Of a stretch of DNA of 64,000 nucleotides, positions 25,100 to 36,992 are shown in pieces. Each line of letters opens with the position of its first letter. The first letter of the stretch is position 1. The notes under the pieces are model-generated. The model saw only the letters and a list, made by a program, of their open reading frames with translations. It searched no databases and was not told the DNA's origin. The stretch comes from Coturnix japonica. Lineage: Eukaryota; Chordata; Aves; Galliformes; Phasianidae. The stretch covers positions 70,253,221 through 70,317,220 of the forward strand of contig NC_029516.1 in NCBI RefSeq assembly GCF_001577835.2, given 5' to 3'. Both the position numbers and the translations under genes were made by a program.

Positions 25100-26590
25100 G
25101 GTTTCACGAAGAGTCTGATTATGTGTTAAACGGGAGAGTGCTGAGAGCTCCCTTTCAGAAGAGAGTTGGAAGAATTTATAAGAATATGCATTCAAGGAGG
25201 TATTTTTAAGAACAAGGTGGCTCCCCACCTCCCAGTGCTGCAGAGCAATCGTATATGGACAAACTGAAAGATCCATTGCAAGAATTCCTTGATTGGCAGA
25301 TACAGGTGCAATGTTAGATTTCATATGCATGACAATTCATAGAATAGGTGGGCACTTCATAGAAAATTCCTGTGTTAAATGTATACAGTGAGGGTGATTT
25401 AGCTCAGTGTTGTGCACACTATGTGGAAAGACTACAATGCATCAAGCGCCGTAATAAACTCGCACTGGCTTTCTAAATTGTCATCTTGTCCCCAGCTCTT
25501 TTTCCTCCACAGAAGAATTGCAGGTGCAGGAGATATTCGGAGTCCTTAGCCTTTCCCTGCTTCAGCCATCTTTGTGCGATGCCAGCGCTCCAAGCCGCTG
25601 CACTGATCACTGTGATAGGAATGAGAGGTACGCGACAGATCAGTGCCCCCTTCAGGCCTGGTCCAACAGAGATGATGAGAGGGATGAAAAAGGAAGCTAA
25701 AAGCTGGCGCATATTTCAGGGACAGTCAGCGCCCTGCCGTGAGGAGGAAGAGAATGAAGAGTGTGGACTAAAGCAAAAGGCGTGAGGGAAGGGAGGTGCT
25801 TGGGATGGGGATCTGGATGGCTCCTTCCACCTTCCTTGATGATAGGCAGCAGCCCAAGTTTCTTCAGAGGTGTCTTCTCCCTGAGACCTGTGGCTAAACT
25901 GTGGAGCCCCAAGTGTCTTGGTCTGTTGTTGCCTTCAGACAAGGGCATTTGGCTGTTCTGTTTCACAAGCACACTTTGACAAATTCAAGAAGCACCTGAT
26001 GACTGAGACCATGTGTGCCATTGCTCCCTTCTGCCCTGTAAATCACTCCAGACAAGGTGATTTTCTTTTCTGGCAGGACTGAGTGTGGCCAGCAGGGGAG
26101 TATAGAGGACACAATAGGATGCAGTTGGTAACACCACTAGGATCTTGGAAGTAGTTGGATAGTGATTTACCAGCAGTAGCTTTCCACTGCTCTGCTCACA
26201 TACTCAGGAGATTCAGGGCACAGACATGCTGTCCACAGTATCTGCAGGTGTTTCTGTTCAGAAGAACTTCCACATACCTTCTGAATGAGGAAAAACTTCA
26301 GCTGATCCCTACACCTTTCCATCCTCATTTAAACTACCAGGATACATGCCTTGTAGCTCTGCCTGATAACATGGAAGGAAAAATAAGTGGGAATGTGCTA
26401 ATGTCGTTGGTGATACTACATGTGAGATGTGAGAGCAAAATTAATTACCTTGAGATTAGACATTCCTCCATCCAAATACCAGGGACCCGGGCAGAAGGTT
26501 GAGTTTTTCAGGGATCTAGTGGGTAAAATGAGCTGCTTCCAATTCCTCAAACATTCTGGAAGGAATAAAATAGCAGATACCATCTAAGGA
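25100..26590. other. Intergenic, no gene identified
   Basis: Several open frames exist (near 25,473-25,785 on both strands and 26,155-26,502). None has a recognisable domain or splice context. GCCGTAATAAACTCGCACTGG near 25,450 could be an LTR polyadenylation region, but no ends were found. Confidence 0.35.
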
Positions 26591-26595
26591 AAATA

Positions 26596-26635
26596 ATAAT
26601 AATAATAATAATAGTAATAATAATAATAATAATAA
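26596..26635. repeat. (TAA)n microsatellite
   Basis: About thirteen AAT/TAA units with one G interruption. Confidence 0.95.
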
Positions 26636-27003
26636 GGATTAAAGAAATTACAGCAACTACTGGGAATTCTAGGCTACTTCTGGTTTTGGTTTTGTTTTCC
26701 AGTGTTGCTCTTATATCTTATATGATTAACTTAAAAAGGGAAAAAAAGGAAAATCTTAGGAAAAGACCGAGCAACATGGGAACTTGTTAGGATTGTTGAT
26801 AAGAGAACTGAGGCTATTCCAATATCTAGGCCCAGTACATCAGTCCAACAGACTGCAGAGTACAGAGTGGAGATTTGGTGAACACAGCTCCCGTTGCATT
26901 CAATGGTAAAGAGCATCTGGAGGAACCAAGAGGCTGCTAGACTTGAGGTCCCAGACTCTTACTGATACCTTTCTTTCTCCTAGATACAGTCTGAACTGTC
27001 AGC

Positions 27004-27387
27004 ATGAACTACCAAAAGCCTACACGTAAGTGGCATGCCCATTTGGAAAGTACCAATGAAATAATGTCTACTAAAGAAGGCAGTGTTAAAGTATCTACAG
27101 TGCAGAAAGATAGCATTTCACTATTCCAAACACTGCCAAGCAAGCTGTCTCCAATACAAGAAGAAAGACAGCAACCCCAAGAGGGTATGTGGTTCTCCAA
27201 TACAGCACATTATAGGCAAAACAGTGAGTGAAACTATAGTGCTGTGGCATTGGAAATGACCACAGGTGACCCATGTTTAAACACCTGTCATTCTTCATAT
27301 GACTGTCTTCACTTTGTGTTCTTTACAGGAATATTGGTGCCAAGAAACTCTATCTGGGATGATGGGTTATTCTACACTGAGCTGTAG
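27004..27387 (+). CDS. Hypothetical two-exon ORF, 79 residues
   Basis: I do not recognise this. A pyrimidine-rich acceptor ends at 26,983 (TTTCTCCTAG), 20 bases before an ATG. The ORF runs 27,004-27,184 to a GTATGT donor. A CTTTACAG acceptor at 27,328 restores the frame and leads to a stop at 27,387. The product starts MNYQKPTRKWHAHLES, is rich in Ser, Thr, Lys and Gln, has no signal peptide or membrane span, and ends WDDGLFYTEL. The last six residues fit an ITIM-like pattern, which may be chance. No codon or homology support is available, so it may not be a gene. Confidence 0.2.
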
Positions 27388-28429
27388 GGTCCTTAAGGCT
27401 GGTTAATATTTATGTTTGAAGTACTGTGTTATTGCTACTGATAACAATTTGAAAACCAAAATTTTAACATGGCAATCACTACAACACTGGAATTACAGGA
27501 AAATCACCAGCTGGTCTACTGATTGTGAAGGAATCATTAGATCACCAGACAGCTCCATACAAGTTAATATCCAATATGCAAACCTCAATATTTCCAGTTC
27601 AGATAACCCGAAACACTCTAATTAAAATTGTACTGACATTTGTCATGGTAGCAGATGAACATATGAAATTCAGAGATTGAGCCCAATAGCTCAAGCCCTT
27701 CATCTTGGTTGCATGTCTTAACTTTACCATCTCAATGAATGATACCTGGTCTCCTTTGTCTATGTAATTATTGTGATATAATTTTTTCAGCATACCCTCT
27801 ATGGGACACCCTGTGTGGGTTAGTAGTGGTGGAGCATGGACTATGGACTTATTTGTGAGGGGCTGGTGTTACCAACACACAAAGGACTGTCTAGTGTTTG
27901 TTCCTTCCGGACAAAACAACCTTTTTCACCTACTCTATGAGAATGGATCAAAAGGAAATCATAAAATCCCTGGCAATACCTAACAATGGGAACTGTTGCT
28001 CTAAGAACATGCTAAACGATAAAGAAACTTTGGAAAGCATTGTGCCTCACTTCTTAGTGAAGAACACCTGAGACTGGGTGTATTTTGAAACAAAGAAATC
28101 AATGTGAAGAGACTTAACAAGGTTCTTAATCTAAACAAATTGCAGAACAGGGGTATCCATCAACTAACATTAGCAAGCTTAACTATACTGTGATACCTTG
28201 TATCATGTTAAAGCAGAACAGTCACGTCTGTCACTCCCATCAATCAACTTTTTAAAGGGAAAATGTGAATCTGCCCAGTGACAGTCCTAGGGGACTCTGG
28301 CTGACAGGCGTTTCTGAATCTCCACAACAAAAGCCTTTGTGCCCTCTAGCGGGCAAAGTCAAAATTAAACTATTGACATGACACTCATCCCAAGTGGTGT
28401 TCACGATCATGTTGGATGGGGCCCTGGGA

Positions 28430-28534
28430 AGACTAGTCTGTGGGTGGGCATCATCCTTGCCCATGGCAACAGTATTGGAACTAGATGACCTGTAAGGCCC
28501 TTTCCAACCCAGCCAGTGATTCTGTGATTCTATT
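28430..28534 (+). repeat. CR1 LINE 3' end
   Basis: GGAACTAGATGACCTGTAAG, then CCCTTTCCAACCCAGCCAGTGATTCTGTGATTCT, read in two blocks, is a CR1 3' terminus on the plus strand. Confidence 0.85.
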
Positions 28535-29930
28535 CTAAGAGCCTCTTGCGATTCAGTTTGTGCCCATTGCCTCTTGTACTGGCACTGGACACCACCCAGA
28601 AGAGCTTGGCCATGCCTTCTTTGCACCCTTGCTTCAGGTATTTATAGATGTTGATAAGATCCTCTCAAGACTCTCTCAGAGGATGTCTGGGCATGTTCCT
28701 CCCCAGATGCACGACTCTGCTCTTCTCCTAGATGAACTTTGTGAGGCTCTTGTCAGATCACCTCTGCAGTGTGTTGAGATCCCTATGGGTCACTGCATGG
28801 CCTAGTGGTGAATCAGCCACTCCCCTCAGTTTTGTATCATCTATGAATTTATGGAGGACAAACGTTTACCCCATCATCCAAATAGTTAATGAAAATGTTA
28901 AACACTGAGCCCAGAACTGAACCCTGGGATTTTCCACTTGTTACCAGCCTCCAACCAGACTTTGCACCGCAATCACAGTCATCCAAAATCCATGAAGAAA
29001 ACTCTCTAACTCCAATGTGGTGTTAGAAAGCATTCCTTTATTCCTCATGATATATGCCAGGTGATGTGACAAGCACCCTCTCACAGTTCAGGTTCTACAT
29101 TTAAACAGTTAAGACATACACATGCAGCACTTAGGCATAAGTATTCATTCTTTTTTCAAAGATTCATAACTTTCAGCTGCTTTTCCCCAGTTTGGAAAAT
29201 TTATTAGACCAGAGTGAGCAACTTTAGAGAAAATGTGTGTGGAATCTAAGGAAGATTCTTTGCACCTACTGGGTGCAAAAGAAAGAATTCTATTTATAAT
29301 TATAGTATTATGTCTCCTGTGCTTCTTATGAGGCAAAATCATTGAGACAAAAGTATTCTATTATGTCCCCAGTGCAAAATTATTGAGGAAAACAAGACTG
29401 TTCACCCACTAAAGTTGAAATGGAAAGTTTTAGAACTATCACTCATGGATTCCTTTTGCTAAACTAATATATTGGTTCTTAAACTAATGTACTAATCCCT
29501 ATTGCTAAACAAACCAACCTATATCACCACCACCTTCTAATTCTCCCTGACTGAAGTCAGTTTTTTATCTACCCCTCTCTGTTCATTTAGCCCATACTTC
29601 AATGGCTTTTTCATGAGGATCTTATGAGGGACAGTGTCAAATGGCTAACTGAAGTCTAGGAAGACAGATGTCACTGCTCCACACTCAGTAATCAGGCTGC
29701 TGTTTTCCTTACAGAAACTTAGCAGATCGACCAAACATGACTTCCCACCAGTGAATACACACTGGATACTCCAGATGATTTTCTTTCATAAGCCTGCAAG
29801 TTGTTTACAGAACAACCCTTCCATCACCTTCCCAAGTGCCGATGGATTTATTCTACTACCACCTAGTGTTGAGGGAATTATCCTGCTGCCATCTCCAACA
29901 TTATTTGTTTCAATCCTAGGATTTTGCTTT
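28535..29930 (-). repeat. CR1 LINE (minus), interrupted by an LTR
   Basis: The minus strand of 28,540-28,990 carries RT C-terminal sequence (near 28,820, a degenerate ADDTKL-type region). That of 29,527-29,900 carries more N-terminal RT sequence in the correct order. LTR family A copy 3 sits between them. The LTR therefore inserted into this CR1. Confidence 0.75.
28993..29526 (-). mobile_element. Old solo LTR, family A, copy 3 (best preserved)
   Basis: About 534 bases, beginning TGAAGAAAACTCTCTAACTC and ending AAACCAACCTATATCA on the plus strand, so it has TG...CA ends. On the minus strand AATAAA (29,042-29,037) precedes the terminal block, as in an LTR. No clear target duplication was found. 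It lies inside a minus-strand CR1. Confidence 0.6.
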
Positions 29931-30199
29931 AGGTATATATATGTTTGTCTCTTCTTCATCCCTATTTATTAATAATTCATATGATTTATTGCTTGAGATG
30001 AGTGCTTCCTGGGATGGACCCTATTATAATTGATTCTGTGGTTTTTATGAGTTACCATAATTCCACTCTCTACACAGTTCCAAACCAGAGTGGTTTTCTA
30101 AATCAATCTGATTTTATGAGTCTATGGTCTCTTTATTGCGTTGATTTGTTCATTCAAGTTCTATATATAGTCCCATTGTCCCAGCACTTCATGGGATTC

Positions 30200-30365
30200 C
30201 TTAATGAAGGTTAGTCTTATTGGTAAAGGTTGAGGCAATCAAGGTCAGGTTCAGTGTCTCAGCTGTCTGCATGTCCTAGGTAACTAGGTCTCCCATTTCA
30301 CTCAGCAGAGGATCCACATTTTCCTCATTGTCACTGATGTGCTTATAGTAACCCTTCTTGTTGAC
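30200..30365 (-). repeat. CR1 LINE, ORF2 linker fragment (minus)
   Basis: The minus strand reads KKGYYKHISDNEENVDPLLS, then EMGDLVT and AETLN, matching the CR1 ORF2 linker also seen at 540-700. It may be the 5' continuation of the CR1 at 28,535-29,930. Confidence 0.65.
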
Positions 30366-30379
30366 ATATGCAATTCCAT

Positions 30380-30648
30380 TAGAATCATAGAATTATAAAA
30401 TCATAGAATCATTAGAGATGAAAAGGACATTTACAGGTCATCTAGTCCAACTCCCTTGCAGTGAACAGGAACATGCACAACTCTATCAGGTTGCCCAAGG
30501 CCTGATATATCCTCACCCTAAAAGTCTCCAGGGACAGGGCATCCACCACATCTCTGGGCAGCCTGTTCCAGTACCTCACCACCCTCACTGTAAAAGACTT
30601 TTTCCTTATATCTAACTTAAGTCTACCCTCTTTAACTTTGATATATGT
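30380..30648 (-). repeat. CR1 LINE 3' end (minus)
   Basis: AATCATAGAATTATAAAATC tail, then CATCTAGTCCAACTCCCTTG, GTCTCCAGGGACAGGGCATC and GGGCAGCCTGTTCCAGTACC. This is a textbook minus-strand CR1 3' end. Confidence 0.95.
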
Positions 30649-31019
30649 CATATCACCAGTAGTACCATTAAGAGTCACCGAGACTGATGAAGAATGAATT
30701 TTGATGGAATCAAGCAATGGGCAGTGGTAATACAACCTGATGAATGCAGCTGTGGTGAAGCCAAAACTGCTTTCAGCATACAACAGTCAACCACCACACT
30801 CAAACTATCCAGCCCGAAGGGACTGTTACAACTGATAGAAGCTAAAATCATGCACTAAAGTGAGCTCAACAGATATTTTAAAGGAACAATTTAAAGGGAT
30901 GGTTCACAGAGTAAGGGAATGGTACTTATTCTTCAAAGAATGGGAAGGGTGATGATATTTAATGAGTATGTACTGGAAAGGGTACATACTTTCCAGTATG
31001 ATGAATGATATAAAATAAT

Positions 31020-31330
31020 ATTGTCCTGGGTTCTGCTGGGATAGAGTCCATAGTGGCTGGTATGGTGCCTTCTTTTGGATTTAGTAGAAAAATCATATTT
31101 ATAATGCACCAACATTTTAGTTGTTTCAGAACACTACTTATATTAAGCTGAAGACTTAGCTTCTCACACTGCTCTACCACTATCCCTCCTCCCTCTCCAG
31201 GCACAAACCTCTCTGCTAACATATATAATACGCTTTGAGCCTGTAAAGTGCCCAGCACATTAGACAAGGGTCAAACTGTTCTCTGTTGGTGTAGAGGAGG
31301 GATCCAGTGTGGCCATCTGTCCGAAGTTCT
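31020..31330 (+). mobile_element. Avian ERV LTR fragment
   Basis: TGTCCTGGGTTCTGCTGGGA, GTGGCTGGTATGGTGCCTTC and TTAGTTGTTTCAGAACACTA resemble a common avian ERVL-type LTR that I know from memory. Only one fragment is present. The exact family should be checked against a repeat library. Confidence 0.55.
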
Positions 31331-31360
31331 GGTTCCCATCAGCCCCACACTGAGTTAACG

Positions 31361-31447
31361 ATGGAGGTGAAACTCTGGACCCTGTATTTGCTCTTCCTCT
31401 TTTTCATCCTCCTCCTACAGCCATCCAAGAATACATCTCTCAGAGTG
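31361..31447 (+). CDS. Orphan signal-peptide exon
   Basis: An ATG opens 29 codons that end exactly at a GTAAGAG donor in phase 0. The peptide begins MEVKLWTLYLLFLFFILLL, a strong hydrophobic signal core, followed by QPSKNTSLRV. A TATATAATA motif lies near 31,221, inside the LTR remnant. No following exon was recognised before the CR1 at 31,690. It could be the first exon of a small secreted-protein gene like the one at 33,533, a relic of one, or chance. Confidence 0.3.
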
Positions 31448-31689
31448 GTAAGAGAACATAGGAACACTTGAAAATGACAGACTGGGTATGGATATGGTCA
31501 AATCTGAATTCAGTTTGTTTGGGCTAATAGGTTTTGGCTAGCAGATAAAGTCATGCTCCTATGAACATCTGACTTCCTTGTCCCTTCCTATTTTCTTCTC
31601 CAAGCTGAGGTGAGAATACAGCTATCCTGCCTCCCAATGCAACCATATCCTGCAGTGCACTGAGTACGGCATTGCTAGCTCATCAAGAG

Positions 31690-32130
31690 AAGTGATTGTC
31701 CTGCTCTCCACTCCACAATGGCGCAGCCCAGTTGTGTGCAGATTTGGGTACCACAGTACAAAAACAAAATTAAACTATTATACAGTGTCCAAAGGAGGGC
31801 CTACAAAGATAATGAAAGGTCTAGAGGGGAAGATGTACTGGGAGTGGCTGAAATCCTTTGGTTTGTTTAGCCCAGAGAAGAGAACACAGAGGGGAAATCT
31901 CATTGAGGCATATGGCTTCCTCACAAAGGGGGATATGATGTCCTCTTTCCGGTTGCAGTAAAATCAAGTGAGGAAACAGCATGGAGCTGTGTCAGGAGAG
32001 GGTCAAGATGGCTGTTAAGAAGACATTGTTCATCAAAGGGTAGTCAGGCCCTGGAACAGGCTCCCCAGAGAAATAGTCATGACAGTGAACTTGCTGGAGT
32101 TCGAGCAGCATCAGGACAGATCTCACACAG
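31690..32130 (+). repeat. CR1 LINE, ORF2 C-terminal to near 3' end
   Basis: Typical plus-strand blocks include CCAAAGGAGGGCCTACAAAG, TTTAGCCCAGAGAAGAGAAC and GTCAGGCCCTGGAACAGGCT. The frame is degenerate. Confidence 0.85.
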
Positions 32131-32139
32131 GCTGAGAGC

Positions 32140-33440
32140 AGTTTGAAAAATGTTTCCAGGTACAAACCAATCCCTCTCTTACCATATCTTTGGCAAATGG
32201 TTGTTTCTCTGCCCTAGTAGGATAACTCCCAACCCAGCTTATGCCTATCAACTTTCAGTCCTTTGTTGCACACTTCCAGGTCTGTCTCTAACCCCTTCTC
32301 AGCTCTGTCTGAGGAAAGAGAGACTGCAACTGATCCTTGCTTCCTGGCTGCACAAACCAAGAACCCTCAGCCTCTTTGCACCTGCCACCTGTTCCATCTC
32401 ATGCCATCTCCAAGATCTCTGCAGCTCCTAATGTGGAGCAGGGTGGAAGACCTGTGACAGCTCCTTTCTGACTATCAGAGCCCCAGGGATGGTAGTTTAT
32501 TGCCAAAGGGCACCATTCTGACGGGAGGTAGTGTGTTGTCCCAACAAGCCTCAGTCCTCTCCTGAGCTGCCTCCTGGAACAGCTTTACCCAGTCTATTGG
32601 GATGAGGGGATGGAAAGTTTCAAACATCCAGCTCCAGGGTGGCCACTGCAGAAACACTCCTATTACTGTGAAATTACCATGAGGCCCCTGGGCCATTCTA
32701 GGTACAGCTTTCTTTCTGAATGGGCACCTTGTTTGATAACACTGGCAAATATTTATTGGAGATACTTTTGTCCTATTTGCCAGCTCTGGCCAGGAGGAGG
32801 CCATGCTCAAAGTCATTGCCAAAACCACTGCCAGGTCCATTATGTCCGAAAATTGATGAAAGTCAAAGCTGGTAACAATCTTTGCCAAAACAACCAAGGT
32901 TGTTGGAAAGTCATTCTCAGCAAAGGGCCCAGGGAAACATGGCACAAAGGAGACTTCTCCCAGATAGGGAGGAGGACTAGCAGAGCTAAAGCCTAATATG
33001 TAGGTTCATCTTGAGCCTGGGAGACTTACTAAAACCAAACAGTCAGAACACAGAGCTACAGGAAGGCTGTGGATATTCCACAGAGTGACAAGATGTCACC
33101 ACTCGGAGGAACAAATCATTTGCCACTGGAATCAGGCAGTTGTGGGACAGGATCTGGGGCCAGGAATCAGGATGTTTTCTCATCTGTGGAAAATTTCCAA
33201 ACTGTGCTGCCCCAGAGCTCAAATATAGTGATCTAATCTCAAAGGTAGATCTTGGAGTTTGGGTGTGAAATGGCTGACATCTCCCTTGAAAGATCAAAAT
33301 AAAGGTATTGTCCAGCAAAAAGGAGTGGTGGAGGGAGATTAGGAGGTAGTGATAAGCCAAGATAGGGGCACGTGAGAGCAGGAAAAACATGGGCTTGGTC
33401 AGGATATCAGGGCTGGCTCAGTCAAGGCTGATGTGGCAAA
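32140..33440. other. Upstream flank of the micro-exon gene; unrecognised ORFs
   Basis: Open frames of 128 codons (32,610-32,996, plus) and 156 codons (32,475-32,945, minus) overlap here. The plus frame is rich in Cys and Trp. I could not assign either to a family. Confidence 0.3.
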
Positions 33441-33454
33441 ATCTGGCTGCACCC

Positions 33455-33460
33455 TATAAA
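33455..33460 (+). promoter_or_regulatory. TATA box of the micro-exon gene
   Basis: CCCTATAAATC lies about 30 bases before a plausible start site near 33,485 and 73 bases before a clean ATG at the head of a signal-peptide exon. Position and sequence fit a regulated, tissue-specific secretory gene. Confidence 0.7.
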
Positions 33461-33532
33461 TCTAGCCTCAGGCCCAGCACTGTGCATTGACCCAGTCTGA
33501 AGTACTGAGTACTCTGTTGGAAGGAAGAAGCC

Positions 33533-36502
33533 ATGAAGGGACAGATCTCTCTTGCGGTCCTGGCTGTTTGTCTCCTAGTGCTTGGAGGCACGAAGGCAGT
33601 TCCACTGGTAGGAAAAATTGTAGGGGATGGGTAATTCAGGGTATATGGAAACTGCTAGCAGGATTGCGAAAAGACCATGATGGGGAGGAGGTGGTCAAGG
33701 GACTAAGAACATCCAACATATAACTGTAGTAGGTCTTAGAACTTGGAGCACTCCGGGGACTTTATTCTCATGCTATTCATCTGGTCCTGATGGTTCCTAG
33801 CTCTAGTCATGACAGGACTACAGCTATAAACTGTATATATTCCTTTCAGGACTGGAAACAAGTTGAAGATGGCGGCTTCAACAACGGGGTGAGTGTACAG
33901 GGATATGAATCAAACCATGCAGGAGGGGGCAGAACCTGTCTCTAAAAGCCATGGTGATAAAGCCAGGGAAAATTGGGAAGAATATGGATTCCAGAAGTAC
34001 CCAACATCACAGCGCTAGGTGATGCTCAGGAAAATGCATAAGCATTCACAAATCTCTCCTCTCTCTCTCTTTCTCTCTCTCCACTTTCTCTGCTCCTAGA
34101 TCGGCTACCAACCCCCTACTTTCTATGTAAGTATTGCAACAGACCACAACTTCCACTGCAACTGGAACTAACAGGCAGTTGAACTTTTCCTGTGCTCCCA
34201 AGTTTGGGTATGGGGGAAGGGTCTACACACTTTCTTCCCCTAAGTGTCTCCACGTAGACATAACTCCCCACATGGCCTGAGCTCCTTCCTTTGCCCTAGT
34301 CCCAGGGTTCTGGACAATATGGGAGGGGTAGGCAATTTACAAAGGGGTAGATATGGCAGCAAAGTAGGATTCTCATAACACCCTGTTCTCTCAACTTCTC
34401 AGGATCCTCAGGGTACCCTAGGGGTGAGTATTCCCACACTCAAGCAGACCTTCTCCCCTTATCCCCCGCCACACAAATAGCTCCTGGGTTGTCTCTGCTT
34501 TGCCCTGTATGGGATAAAGAGCACCAGGAGCTCCTGGGCAGGCACCACTAAAGCTGTGTTTTTCTTGCAGAATGGTGGCAACATTGACGGGCTCGGTGGA
34601 CAGAGATTCAGTAATGGGGTAAGAATTGATGCACTCTCTTGAGTAATTGAGAATGTGTCCAGGGAAAGAAGCCCACAGAATATCCATTCTGTCCTCTGTG
34701 CAGAGTAAAGAATGGCCCTTAATTTCTTGGACATTTGTCATTGTCAAAAGTCTCACTAAATGTAGATTGATTCCTTCCTCTTGCTCCGGCGCCACCAGTA
34801 CTAGGCTACCCAAGAAAAGAGTAGTTCTTTCTTCACAGTGGGATTCCCAAGCCATTCCAACTTGTTCTGCTTGCCATAATGCCCTTCATAGAATCCTTCC
34901 AGGAAGTTTTCCTCAGTGCAATCTGCAGTCTGACTTTAGTGTGGGAGGGGAGTGTTGACTTCTGCCTCTCCACTTTGCTTGTTTCGAGGATACAGGGAAC
35001 TGGGAGGTGATAGGAGCTGAGAGAACTGAAGTGTACATTTCTGTACAAAATTCATGCAGTGGGTGATTCTGGCTTCAGCAAAATATGTCTGATTTTGGAG
35101 GTCCTAGAAGATTCTTGGAAGCTGATCTTACTGTAGAATGGAGGAGACAGCTGTCTAAGACAAAGCCCAGACCACTGAAAGCATAGTAGGGACTGTGGGG
35201 TTGTGAGATGTGGGAGAAACTTCAAAACAGTGGGACATGAGGAAAGAGAAAGGAGGAGCATTGTGAGATACTGCAAACTCAGAAATAAATGAAGATGAGG
35301 AAACAACTATACAACTGCCCAAAGCAGAGCACATTGGGATCACTGAAAAAGGAGATTAAAGAGATAGGAAGAATTGGGGTGATAGAGGAACACAAATTAT
35401 TATGTCTCAGGTACACTGTTTGTGTACTGGGAGATGGAGAATATTATGTAGCACTGGCACATGAGGGTGAGAATGTAGGTTTGAAGGTATCAGAATTTGG
35501 ATGCAGCCTCTGCTTCATCCACCCCATTATGGTGTCATCTCCTTCTCCTTGGAGCCCACACTTGTCCTGTGCTCATTTTTGTCCATCTCAGTACAAACAA
35601 GAAAAGAAAACAGCTCTAATCTTGCTATTGTATCCCACATATTGCAGTGGATAGTTGTTGCATTAAGCCCAGTTGACATGTCAGGGCAGATGCTCTATAT
35701 CTGGAAAGGGCCGTGACAACGAGGACTTGGGCCTGACTAGTTACTCACTTTAGAACTAGCTTGTACTTTCAGTTGTTCCTTCCCCGCCTCTTCTGCCCTC
35801 ACAGAATCTCTAGCACTCACAGACCTCTCTCTCTTTTTGTCTTCACCTTCTCTTCTGTAGATTGGCTTCGAACCCCCTACCTATTATGTGAGTATTGAAA
35901 TAGATTGCAACTTCCCTTGCAAATGGAACTGATGGACAATTGTCCTTTCCCTGTGTTCTTAAGGTTGGGCATGGGGGAAGAAAACCATGAGCATCCCTGA
36001 GCAGTCAGCACTGGCCTGAGGTCTGTCTGCTGCTTCAGTCTGGACTGGGTTTGGGAAAGAGCTGAGTGGGCTTTGGGAACATCTTTTTCTTGGTCCAACT
36101 CTTGTACACAGAGTCTATGCTCCTTCCCCTGAGAGCCTCCACACAGATGTAACTCTGCTCGTAACCTGAACTCCTTTCTTTACCCCAGCCCCAGGGTTCT
36201 GGACAATCTGGGAGGGGTAGGCAATGTACAAAGGGGGTAGATGTAGTAGCAAAGTAAGATTCTCATAACACCCTGTTCTCTCAACTTCTCAGGATCCTCA
36301 GGGTACCCTAGTGGTGAGTATTTCCACACTCAAGCAGCCTTTCTCTCCTTACCCTCCCCACACACAAACAGCTCCTGGGTTGTCTCTGCTTGGTACTACA
36401 TGGGATAAAGAGCACCAGGAGCTCTTGAGCAGCCCTACTAAAGCTGTGTTTTTCTTGCAGAACGGTGGCAGATTTAATGGCAATCAAGACGGTTGGACAG
36501 AG
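33533..36502 (+). CDS. Secreted micro-exon protein, unknown family, about 100 residues
   Basis: I do not recognise this gene. Eight successive exons, all phase 0, have GT/AG borders: 33,533-33,607, 33,850-33,888, 34,100-34,126, 34,403-34,423, 34,571-34,618, 35,861-35,887, 36,293-36,313 and 36,461-36,502. Exon 1 encodes a signal peptide (MKGQISLAVLAVCLLVLGG), probably cut after Ala22. The others encode 13, 9, 7, 16, 9, 7 and 14 residues: DWKQVEDGGFNNG, IGYQPPTFY, DPQGTLG, NGGNIDGLGGQRFSNG, IGFEPPTYY, DPQGTLV, NGGRFNGNQDGWTE. Exons 3-5 and 6-8 are a duplicated triplet, and the introns match as well. Exon 8 compared with exon 5 has a net 4-base gain before its donor (GTGAGT at 36,513), which brings a TGA into frame. 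Skipping exon 8 would give a 97-residue form using the exons at 36,993 and 37,334. The mature peptide is Gly-, Asn-, Pro- and Tyr-rich with no cysteine. Confidence 0.75.
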
Positions 36503-36992
36503 TGATAATGGAGTGAGTATGTTCAGTTTCTTTTATTTAAGATTGCAGGAAACTGCTATCACTGTTAAACAAGATGGTGTGTCTTTGAAGGGGAAAAAAA
36601 ATGGAGTGTGAAGCAGGGAATTATATCAACACTAGCTTAATATGTCCATCATTTCCATGGTCTCTGCTAGATTGTTTATTTTGACGAGTTCTTCTTTACC
36701 AGCTAGTCTCAGACTTTCAAAAAATCATTTTTTCCCTCCTTGGTGCAGAAAAAATAAGTAAAAATCTATTGGTTGGCCCTATCAGCTTGTCTTAATACAT
36801 GCAAGCCACACTGTCATGCACCATGACTGCAAGGTACCCCAAGGTTTTGCAAAGAGTTTCATCTTCCTGAGCTCATTCATGATTTTGAGGAATGAAGGGG
36901 TGATCATGCTGCAGTTGGACTACCCAGTTTAACTAAGAGCCTTAGCTGCACAGTCTATTTTCAGTGCTGACACATCTGTTTCTCCCTTACAG

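Noticed and set aside
32475-32996. Overlapping 156-codon (minus) and 128-codon (plus) frames
   Set aside because: I considered a Cys-rich fossil protein but could not match it to any family, so it is noted only as unrecognised.
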